A stretch of DNA of 64,000 bases. Source: Runella sp. GTDB taxonomy: Bacteria > Bacteroidota > Bacteroidia > Cytophagales > Spirosomataceae. The translations under genes and the position numbers were made by a program. The notes under the pieces were generated by a model. The model was not told the DNA's origin and ran no database searches. It saw only the letters and a list, made by a program, of their open reading frames with translations. Below, piece by piece: positions 56,367 to 64,000 of the stretch. The stretch's first letter is position 1. Each line of letters opens with the position of its first letter. The DNA lies in assembly GCA_023254175.1 (NCBI GenBank), contig JALQYJ010000020.1, positions 1 to 64,000 on the forward strand. The letters are read 5' to 3'.

Positions 56367-57413
56367 ATGCCAGAAGAAAGCATTGAACACATTGATTTCG
56401 CAGAACTTAACGAGCGAGCAATCTCTCAACCATTGGTTTCGCATTTGTTTACGGCCGATCCATCGGCGCATGTTTTTAACGGAAAAATTTACATTTATCC
56501 TTCCCACGACATTGATGCAGGGATTCCGTTTAACGACAACGGCGACCATTTTGGAATGGAAGACTACCACGTTTTTTCAATGGAATCGGTGGGAAGTGAA
56601 GTTATTGACAATGGAGTAGCCCTTCATGTAAATGATGTTCCGTGGGCCGAACGACAGCTATGGGCACCTGACGCCGCACACAAAGACGGCAAGTATTACC
56701 TTTATTTTCCTGCCAAAAATTACGAAGGAATTTTTCAAATCGGAGTTGCTGTTTCAACCTCACCAACGGGTCCTTTTGTAGCTGAAAAATCACCAATAAA
56801 AGGTAGTTATAGTATTGATCCTGCGGTATTTGAAGACACCGATGGAAGTTATTATTTGTACTTTGGTGGAATTTGGGGGGGACAACTACAAAAGTACCGC
56901 AATAATGTCTATGGTGCTGATAATCAGGAGCCATCAGCACACGAAATAGCACTGTGTCCAAAAATTGCCAAACTAACCGATAACTTATTGGAGTTTGCTG
57001 AAAGCCCAAGGGATGTGCAAATTTTGGATGAAGCAGGGAATTTGTTGTTAGCTGGCGACAATGAGCGTCGTTTTTTTGAAGCGCCTTGGTTGCATCGTTA
57101 TAATGGTAAGTACTATTTCTCGTATTCGACTGGAGACACGCATTATATCTGCTATGCCACGGGTGATTCGCCCTATGGGCCTTTTACCTACCAAGGCCGA
57201 ATTCTTCAACCCGTAGTAGGTTGGACAACCCATCACTCAATTTGTGAAGTAGAAGGGAAATGGTACCTTTTTTACCATGATTCGAGCCTCTCAGAAGGGG
57301 TTACTCACCTTAGAAGCATCAAAATGACGGAAATTTTTTACGATGCTGAAGGTAAAATTCAACTGATTGCGCCGTACACTCGGTCAGACGATAGTCAGAT
57401 CGAAGCACAATAG
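56367..57413 (+). CDS. GH43 family glycosidase without signal peptide (predicted cytoplasmic)
   Basis: 348 aa; FTADPSAHVFNGKIYIYPSHDIDAG, WAPDAAHKDGKYYLYFPAKN, SIDPAVFEDTDGSYYLYFGG. Confidence 0.93.
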   Translation: MPEESIEHIDFAELNERAISQPLVSHLFTADPSAHVFNGKIYIYPSHDIDAGIPFNDNGDHFGMEDYHVFSMESVGSEVIDNGVALHVNDVPWAERQLWAPDAAHKDGKYYLYFPAKNYEGIFQIGVAVSTSPTGPFVAEKSPIKGSYSIDPAVFEDTDGSYYLYFGGIWGGQLQKYRNNVYGADNQEPSAHEIALCPKIAKLTDNLLEFAESPRDVQILDEAGNLLLAGDNERRFFEAPWLHRYNGKYYFSYSTGDTHYICYATGDSPYGPFTYQGRILQPVVGWTTHHSICEVEGKWYLFYHDSSLSEGVTHLRSIKMTEIFYDAEGKIQLIAPYTRSDDSQIEAQ

Positions 57414-57445
57414 TAACAGTCAGAATATATTGCTTAATTGTAAGG

Positions 57446-57473
57446 TTTCGGTCTGACGATCGTCAGGCCGAAA
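57446..57473. terminator. Bidirectional hairpin between convergent GH43 and Nudix regulator genes
   Basis: TTTCGGTCTGACGATCGTCAGGCCGAAA. Confidence 0.75.
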
Positions 57474-57477
57474 AGGG

Positions 57478-58164
57478 CTATACTTCAAAAGTAAATCCTT
57501 TTTCTAAGAGTTTATTATACACATTTTCGTCGAATCTGTACAAGGTGGCAGCGCGATGCGAAACGTCTTGTTGACGCTCTTGCGTATCTACCAATAGGTT
57601 CATTTTCAGAAACTTTTTTCTAAAATTCGATTTGTCGAGTTTTTGTCCCAGAATCGCTTCGTAGAGTTCGAGCAATTGTAAAAGTGTAAATTTTGCAGGT
57701 AGTAAATTGAATCCAATGGGTTCGTGCTGAAGTTTATGTTTTAAAAAATTAAGGCAATCCTCAAAAATTTTATTGTGGTCAAAAGGCATTGCTGGCACTT
57801 CTTGAATGTTAAACCACGATACATCGGCTTCAGTAGGGCCTGGATGTAGCTCAAATTTTTCGATATTAACCAACGCATAATAGGCAATGGTAATGACTCT
57901 TCGATTGGGAAATCGACGAACCTGCCCGAAAGTCTTAAACTGCTCTAAATAAATATTTTCCACAGAAGTTTGCGATGACAAAATTCGACCAGCAGCTTCA
58001 TCGATACTTTCATTATATTTTATCCAACTGCCTGGCAAAGCCCATTGACCGAGGGTGGGGCCAATGCCATGTTTGACCAAAAGAATAGAAAGCTGCGCAT
58101 CCTTAAATCCAAAAATAAGGCAATCAATAGACAGAGCGTCAATAATCTCGTCGGTGAAGTTCAA
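57478..58164 (-). CDS. Nudix-domain transcriptional regulator with C-terminal wHTH (NrtR/AraR-like)
   Basis: 228 aa; IDCLIFGFKDAQLSILLVKHGIGPTLGQWALPGSWIKYNESIDEAAGRIL; C-terminal FTLLQLLELYEAILGQKLDKSNFRKKFLKMNLLVDTQERQ. Confidence 0.88.
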   Translation of the reverse strand: MNFTDEIIDALSIDCLIFGFKDAQLSILLVKHGIGPTLGQWALPGSWIKYNESIDEAAGRILSSQTSVENIYLEQFKTFGQVRRFPNRRVITIAYYALVNIEKFELHPGPTEADVSWFNIQEVPAMPFDHNKIFEDCLNFLKHKLQHEPIGFNLLPAKFTLLQLLELYEAILGQKLDKSNFRKKFLKMNLLVDTQERQQDVSHRAATLYRFDENVYNKLLEKGFTFEV

Positions 58165-58361
58165 GAGGAATGATGATTTGATGAAACAACTTCATTAGTG
58201 ATAGTAAAGATAGTACGGCTAATTGATAACATTCCCTTAATTTCTCTTGTTTTATTTTTGGCACAAATAAAAACGGGCTCAATAGGACACTTTCCGTTTT
58301 AAAACGTATTAAATCCACATCCGTCATTTCTTGTCTATTCTTGTCTAACTTAACCATTTAT

Positions 58362-59348
58362 ATGAAAAACAGATTTATTTCCCTCTATGCCGTTATTTTA
58401 TTTATCATCTCTGCCGTTCAGGCCCAAGAATTAAAATTCCGTTCTGATAGTACTTTTCGTATTGTGCAGTTTACCGATTTGCACTACAAGGCGGGAGCGG
58501 AGCCTTCCAAAAAATCTATTTCGATGATGCGTACTACCCTCGACGAACAGAAGCCTGATTTAGTAGTTTTTACGGGCGATGTGGTAGTCAGTGCTCCTAC
58601 TAAAAAGGGCTGGGACGAAGTACTTGAAGTGGTGATTTCGCGCAAAATCCCTTACATAGTTACGTTGGGAAATCATGACGATGAAAGCGAAATGAATCGT
58701 GCTGAAGTGGCTGCTTACGTAGCAACAAAACCTTATCTTTTGAATAAAGCCCCATCAATTCCTGGGGTAGATGGCTATTTGAATGCGGCAATAACCATAA
58801 AGGGAAAATCGGGTGCCAATACAGCTATTCTTTATGCGATGGATTCGCACGCGTATTCAAAAATGAAACATCGGGTAGAAGGCTACGGCTGGTTTAGTCA
58901 TAATCAGGTAGATTGGTTTCGGAAGACCAGTGCCCAATTTAAAGTAGCCCAGAAAGATACCTTACCCGCTTTGGCCTTTTTTCACATTCCATTACCTGAG
59001 TACCGAATGGCGTTTGATAATATTAAAAACCGTCGCCGTGGCGTACGTTACGAAAATGAGTGCCCGCCAAGTGTCAATTCGGGGATGTTTACGGCGATGG
59101 TAGAATCGGGTGATGTGCTAGGGACTTTTGTAGGGCATGACCACGTCAATGATTATTTGGTAGAATATTACGGTATTGCCTTGACCTACGGCTGCTTTTC
59201 TGGAAGCGAAAATACTTATTTGCGCACCAAAAATGGCGCTCGCATCATTGAGTTAAAAGAAGGTAAAAAACAGTTTTCGACTTTTATTCGGGAGTTTGAC
59301 GGAGCTATTTTGTATCCCGTTACGTTTCCATTTGCAACCAAAAAATAG
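58362..59348 (+). CDS. Secreted calcineurin-like metallophosphoesterase
   Basis: Start placed at MKNRFISLYAVILFIISAVQAQ; IVQFTDLHYK, LVVFTGDVV, VTLGNHDDE, FVGHDHVND. Confidence 0.93.
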   Translation: MKNRFISLYAVILFIISAVQAQELKFRSDSTFRIVQFTDLHYKAGAEPSKKSISMMRTTLDEQKPDLVVFTGDVVVSAPTKKGWDEVLEVVISRKIPYIVTLGNHDDESEMNRAEVAAYVATKPYLLNKAPSIPGVDGYLNAAITIKGKSGANTAILYAMDSHAYSKMKHRVEGYGWFSHNQVDWFRKTSAQFKVAQKDTLPALAFFHIPLPEYRMAFDNIKNRRRGVRYENECPPSVNSGMFTAMVESGDVLGTFVGHDHVNDYLVEYYGIALTYGCFSGSENTYLRTKNGARIIELKEGKKQFSTFIREFDGAILYPVTFPFATKK

Positions 59349-59383
59349 AAAAAAAATAACGAAGTACGAGTAAACGAATATCT

Positions 59384-59423
59384 AAAGGGATGTTGGAGTC
59401 GAAACAGCTCACAACATCCCTTT
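59384..59423. terminator. Bidirectional terminator between convergent genes
   Basis: AAAGGGATGTTG / CAACATCCCTTT, perfect 12-bp stem. Confidence 0.75.
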
Positions 59424-59427
59424 CTTG

Positions 59428-61161
59428 TTATCTAGCCTTGCGCGAAAAGCCTACGACTTTGTAAAGTTTTCCGTCGGCTTTGGTGAAAACGTACATTTCA
59501 TTATCTAAACCAACACCGATATGAGGATCGGGTTTGGCGGGAGAAAGCAATTGAAAAAAGCCCGTAGGCTGGTTGTCAATCAAAAGCTCAATTTCTTGAA
59601 TATGAGCTTCTTTTCCTTGAATAAATTGTGCATTTTCTGCAAAGAAAATCCGCCCGTTGTTGATGTCAGTAAATACATACTTGCCTTGTAAATCAGGATT
59701 GGCTTTGCCCTGATACACAAAACCTCCTGCAATGGCCTTGCCCTCGTCGTGGTCGTATTGCATAATGGGATACGTATATTTTTGAGGAGGTTCGTTGGCG
59801 GGCAATGGAAAAACTTTGTCCATTCGTCCGCGCGGATTAATCATAAATGTTCCTTCGCGGTCGGGCCAGCCGTAATCTGCGCCCGCTTTCCCAAGGTTCA
59901 ACTCTTCGATGTTGGTTTGTCCAATGTCAGTAATGAGCATTTTTCCGTCAGGACTCCAGGCGATACGGTTGGGATTGCGAAATCCTCGACAAAACACCTC
60001 TTTGACGGTAGTTGGAGAGGTTGCGTTGGCATAAGGGTTACTTTCTGGAATACCATATCGACCGTTTCGGCTATTTTTTCCGAGGGGATCGATACGCAAC
60101 ACCGAACTCCACGCTCCGTTGGTACTGTTGCAAATGTGAGGAAAACCGTTTTCGGAAGCCCCGCCATCCCCAATACCGATGTACATCAAACCGTATTCTT
60201 TATCTCCTGCTTTGGCAAGGGGATTGAAGGTGATTTCTTGCATTCCGTGAATGGGCGAAACCATGTTGATACGAAATAACTCCCGCCCTTTAACCGAAAA
60301 AGGAATCGTGCCCGAATTGGCGATTTTCCACTCCGTGACTACCCATTGCAAAGTGACTTTGATGGAATCAGCATATCGAAAATCGGCCAAAGCACTGTTT
60401 GCTTTTTCGGTGTGCGTGGTATATAACAAGCCATTTTGGGAAAAATCAGGATGAAAAGCATAGCTTCCGAAGCCTGTTGCCAAGCCCGGAGAGGCAATAA
60501 ACTGAGGCCGTTCTTTACGAATATCGAAAGCAATATTCCACTGATTATTAATAAGTTCGTATAAGATTCCTTGCAAATCAGAGACAAAAACGCGGTCTTT
60601 TTCGCCTTTCAATACAAGCATTTTGTTGATGCGTGCCAATGGGGCTTTAGGGCCTGTGGCAGGAGCGGTTGAGAGGTAGTGAAGTTGTATTTGCCAACCT
60701 TCCTTTTTGATTTTGTTGGGCAAAGGGTCTAACACCGCTCCTATCGCTTCTTTATCGCGGGCTAGTTCCTTTTGATTTTTATGAATAAAAGCCAAGATAG
60801 CCTCAATTTCAGCTCTTTTAAGTTGAGTGAAGGGAGGCATGATTTGTTTATACTCTTCAAAAAGTTTGGTCAGGCGGGCATCTCCGCTGGCAAGCACCTC
60901 GGGGGCATTATGGATGACTTTTTTCAACCACTCGGCGGGTAATTCGGTCGTGGCTCGTTCTAAACTTGGCCCTATTCCTTTTTGAAGGAAATTATGACAA
61001 GTGGAGCAATTGGCCTGAAAAAGTTGCTGCCCTTTGGCCAGTATTTTGGTATCAGTAGTATAGGATGTTTGGGCAAATACATTCCATTGACTTAAGGAAA
61101 TGGCAAAAAATAGCCAATAAAAACGCTTTTTAAAAAAGAGTGTGAGGGGTTTTTGAAGCAT
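59428..61161 (-). CDS. Cytochrome c domain plus PQQ-dependent sugar dehydrogenase-like beta-propeller
   Basis: 577 aa; CSTCHNFLQKGIGPSL heme motif; GLATGFGSYAFHPDFSQNGLLYTTHTEK, FCRGFRNPNRIAWSPDGKMLITDIGQTNIEELN. Confidence 0.92.
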   Translation of the reverse strand: MLQKPLTLFFKKRFYWLFFAISLSQWNVFAQTSYTTDTKILAKGQQLFQANCSTCHNFLQKGIGPSLERATTELPAEWLKKVIHNAPEVLASGDARLTKLFEEYKQIMPPFTQLKRAEIEAILAFIHKNQKELARDKEAIGAVLDPLPNKIKKEGWQIQLHYLSTAPATGPKAPLARINKMLVLKGEKDRVFVSDLQGILYELINNQWNIAFDIRKERPQFIASPGLATGFGSYAFHPDFSQNGLLYTTHTEKANSALADFRYADSIKVTLQWVVTEWKIANSGTIPFSVKGRELFRINMVSPIHGMQEITFNPLAKAGDKEYGLMYIGIGDGGASENGFPHICNSTNGAWSSVLRIDPLGKNSRNGRYGIPESNPYANATSPTTVKEVFCRGFRNPNRIAWSPDGKMLITDIGQTNIEELNLGKAGADYGWPDREGTFMINPRGRMDKVFPLPANEPPQKYTYPIMQYDHDEGKAIAGGFVYQGKANPDLQGKYVFTDINNGRIFFAENAQFIQGKEAHIQEIELLIDNQPTGFFQLLSPAKPDPHIGVGLDNEMYVFTKADGKLYKVVGFSRKAR

Positions 61162-61306
61162 ATCGTGAACAGATTTTCCTTAAAAAGAAAACAGATGGTA
61201 GGTCTATACTCAACTAGATTGAATTGGCTTCATTCTCTATAAAAATTTAATTTCAACGCTTGCTTCGCTTATTTTTTATGAAAAATCAAAATTCAATTTT
61301 TGGTTT

Positions 61307-61683
61307 TCAGGGGATGTACGAATAAATAAAGGATTCGGTAGCATTCTTTTTAAAACACATAGAGAAAACTAGAATAAACATAATCTGGTTAGATAAGCTT
61401 TCGAGTGCTTTGGCATCGGCCTCATGGTGCCCTGCTTTCTTAAAATCGTAGTCACGCAAGTTGACGTGTACAACTGGCTTTTCGGAAATGGAGGGAGTTG
61501 GCCGATTAAGCAATCGATACTCACCCAATTGCAACTATGTTATGTATTGGCGGTTTCCGATAGAAGTGTGCTAACTCATGACTTAAAATCACGGCTAAGG
61601 TATTGGTAGAATCTTTACCAAACTCACGAAAAATATCAATTGCTTTCTGAACTAAAAGGAATATTCTACGTCTTGCATTCATC
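61307..61683 (-). pseudogene. Decayed metalloprotease-like gene (HExxH in one frame, downstream part in another)
   Basis: MNARRRIFLLVQKAIDIFREFGKDSTNTLAVILSHELAHFYRKPP.. then a frame change to ..RDYDFKKAGHHEADAKALESLSNQ. Confidence 0.45.
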
Positions 61684-61686
61684 CCG

Positions 61687-64000
61687 TTATTTCATCTGAA
61701 CAATCGTCACTCCCGCACCGCCACGGTCGGGGTGTTCATCGGTCATTTTTCCTACTTGTTTGAATGTTTTGAGGTAATTACGAACCAATTGCCTCAAAAT
61801 ACCGTCACCTTTTCCGTGCACAATTCGTAATTCGTCGTAGCCCAGCATGATGGCGTTATTGATAAGTTCATCAAGCTCAATCATCGCTTCTTCACCCCGT
61901 TTTCCTCGAATATCAAGGTTGAAACTAAAATTGAGCATTTTCTCGTTCATGTCAATTCCTCCAAGGCGGATGCCCGCGCTTTTTTCGCCCGTAGCTTCTT
62001 TAAACGCCTTCTTTGACACCTTTTCCAAACGGTTTAATTTCACGTTTGATTTTAGGTCGCCAATCCGAATTTCGGCATCTTTCCCTTTCAACGCCAACAC
62101 CTCTCCTACCGTCGTTTGGCCTTTGATTCGGACAAAGCTACCAACGGCAATTTCTCCTTTTTCGGGTAAAAACTCCTCTTTTTCGGGTTCATTTACGGGT
62201 TGAAGCACGAGTTCTTTCTCCTCAAATTTTTCCAGTTCTTGGCGGACTTGCTTGGTAGGTTCGCGCTCGGCTTTGTTCTCCTTGATTTCACGAATTGTAT
62301 TCTCAATGCGTTGGTTAGTATCGGCCAACAATTGCTTCGCTTTCTGCTTGGCGTCGTTCAAAATTTTCTTTTGGTCGTTATCCAAACGTTGTTGCAAGGC
62401 TGTCGTTTCGGCCAATTGCTGGGCCAGTTTTCGTTCTTTGATACCCACTTCGAGGTTTTTTTCCGAAAAGACCTTTTTCTCAATTTCCAGTTCTTTAATC
62501 AACTTTTCAAAGTTGACCTGCTGAGAACCTAGTTTACCTTTTGCCCGCTGCACTACGGCCTTGGGCAATCCAATTTTTGAGGCAATTTCAAAGGCAAACG
62601 AACTCCCTGGTTTTCCTATTTCGAGTTCATAAAGTGGCTCTAAATGCTCCCCATCGTAACGCATCGCACCGTTGACCAATCCCTGCGTTTTATCGGCGTA
62701 GGTTTTGAGGTTGGTATAGTGGGTATTGATAACCCCGTACGCGCCTGATTTGGTCAAATCTTCCAGAATCGCTTCGGCAATCGCTCCTCCCAAACTTGGC
62801 TCGGTTCCTGTCCCAAATTCGTCAATCAAAAACAGTGTTTTTTTCTGGCTAAAGTTCAAGAAGTACTTCATATTGGTGAGGTGGCTACTGTACGTACTCA
62901 GGTCATTATCAAGGTTTTGCTCGTCACCAATATCAATGAACAGATGTTGGAAAAGTCCGATGGTTGAATCTTCCCGCATAGGAACCAACAGCCCGCACTG
63001 AAACATATATTGTACCAAACCAATGGTTTTTAGCGATACCGATTTTCCACCTGCGTTTGGGCCTGAAACGACCAAAATTCGTTGCTGCTGCGACAGTTGA
63101 ATAGTCAATGGTACTACCTTTCGGCCTTGTTTTTGGAATGATAAATACAACAAGGGGTGCCGCGCTTGCCGCCAATCTACCACGGGTTGATTCACAAATC
63201 TAGGCTGCGAGGCATCCAATAGCGACGCTAGTTTGGCCTTGGCTCTAATGAAATCAATCATGCCTAAAAACTGATACGCCCGCTGCAAATCGCTCAAATG
63301 TGGACGAATTTGGTTAGCTAATTGAATCAGAATACGGTTGACTTCGCGGCGCTCTGCATATTCCAACTCACGAATTTCGTTATTGGCGTCCAGTACTTCG
63401 GCAGGTTCCATAAAGAGCGTTTGACCCGTCGCTGATTCATCGTGGACAAACCCTTTTAATTTGCGCTTGTGCTCTGCAGAAATCGGAATCACCATGCGAC
63501 CATTACGCACCGTAAACGACACGTCATCGTTGACCCAGCCACTATTTTTGGCGTGTTTGAGGATAGATTCCAATTTTTTACGCACCGTTGCCGCCTCAGA
63601 AATCAGCCGTCGCCGAATATCTGCTAACTCAGGCGAGGCGTTGTCTTTCACCAAACCACGGTCATCAATAATGCGGTCGATAGAATCACTGACCGATTTC
63701 TCCACCTTCACATTCCCTGCTAACTCCCGTAAAAACGGGAAACGGTGATCTTCTTGGTCAGCCAAAAATTTTAACACCTGGCGAATCGTACGAAGTGATA
63801 ATTTCAGGTCATAAAACTCTTCCAAAGAAAGCAACATGCCTTCGATACGAATTTTGTCGAGGGCACTAGTCACGTCTAAGTAATTTTGGGCAGGAAACTC
63901 GCCCGAAGTTTCCTCCATAATCGCCTTCATCTCGGCGGTTTGGCGGGTAAGTTTATCAATGACGGCAAAATTGTCCGAAAAGCGAATCTTCTGCACGAAT
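61687..64000 (-). CDS. mutS2: Endonuclease MutS2 (N-terminus runs off the window)
   Basis: VVSGPNAGGKSVSLKTIGLVQYM, FLIDEFGTGTEPSLGGAIAEAIL, C-terminal Smr domain LDIRGKRGEEAMIELDELINNAIMLGYDELRIVHGKGDGIL. Confidence 0.96.
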   Translation of the reverse strand, partial: FVQKIRFSDNFAVIDKLTRQTAEMKAIMEETSGEFPAQNYLDVTSALDKIRIEGMLLSLEEFYDLKLSLRTIRQVLKFLADQEDHRFPFLRELAGNVKVEKSVSDSIDRIIDDRGLVKDNASPELADIRRRLISEAATVRKKLESILKHAKNSGWVNDDVSFTVRNGRMVIPISAEHKRKLKGFVHDESATGQTLFMEPAEVLDANNEIRELEYAERREVNRILIQLANQIRPHLSDLQRAYQFLGMIDFIRAKAKLASLLDASQPRFVNQPVVDWRQARHPLLYLSFQKQGRKVVPLTIQLSQQQRILVVSGPNAGGKSVSLKTIGLVQYMFQCGLLVPMREDSTIGLFQHLFIDIGDEQNLDNDLSTYSSHLTNMKYFLNFSQKKTLFLIDEFGTGTEPSLGGAIAEAILEDLTKSGAYGVINTHYTNLKTYADKTQGLVNGAMRYDGEHLEPLYELEIGKPGSSFAFEIASKIGLPKAVVQRAKGKLGSQQVNFEKLIKELEIEKKVFSEKNLEVGIKERKLAQQLAETTALQQRLDNDQKKILNDAKQKAKQLLADTNQRIENTIREIKENKAEREPTKQVRQELEKFEEKELVLQPVNEPEKEEFLPEKGEIAVGSFVRIKGQTTVGEVLALKGKDAEIRIGDLKSNVKLNRLEKVSKKAFKEATGEKSAGIRLGGIDMNEKMLNFSFNLDIRGKRGEEAMIELDELINNAIMLGYDELRIVHGKGDGILRQLVRNYLKTFKQVGKMTDEHPDRGGAGVTIVQMK

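Noticed and set aside
58295-58306. CGTTTTAAAACG palindrome upstream of the metallophosphoesterase
   Set aside because: Short AT-rich palindrome, likely by chance; no second copy noticed in the locus.

Overview
This 64 kb window comes from a Bacteroidota chromosome, probably order Cytophagales judging from gene content and promoter style. It starts with the 5' three quarters of a 16S rRNA gene on the minus strand. Upstream of that gene are three phased promoter-like repeats exactly 105 bp apart. Next come decayed IS3-like and IS982-like remnants, a DsbD-type thiol-disulfide interchange protein and a GH105-like hydrolase. A sulfate-assimilation operon follows (DUF2490, TauE/SafE, sulfhydrylase, cysH, cysD, cysN), then a GT3-type glycogen synthase. 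After these are a TonB/beta-barrel - GLPGLI - histidine kinase - response regulator locus, an ABC/HlyD/TolC export locus, an M16 peptidase, and a large hemicellulose (arabinoxylan-like) locus at about 36.4-58.2 kb. That locus holds a GH10 xylanase, four tandem CE1-type esterase genes plus one esterase pseudogene, a CE6-carboxylesterase fusion, three GH43s, GH127, GH95, a GPH/MFS transporter and a Nudix-wHTH regulator. It has no SusC/SusD pair, but there is a candidate SusD C-terminal scar (..FTQNPGY*) followed by an intrinsic terminator. The window ends with a metallophosphoesterase, a cytochrome c/PQQ-type sugar dehydrogenase and a truncated mutS2. No CRISPR array, tRNA or intact mobile element was seen. 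The most notable non-coding signals are the 105-bp phased rRNA promoters, the eroded PUL scars, paired palindromes in the CAZyme locus, a 5'-terminal hairpin at the sulfur operon promoter, and REP-like dispersed repeats. All family calls are by eye; no searches were run.
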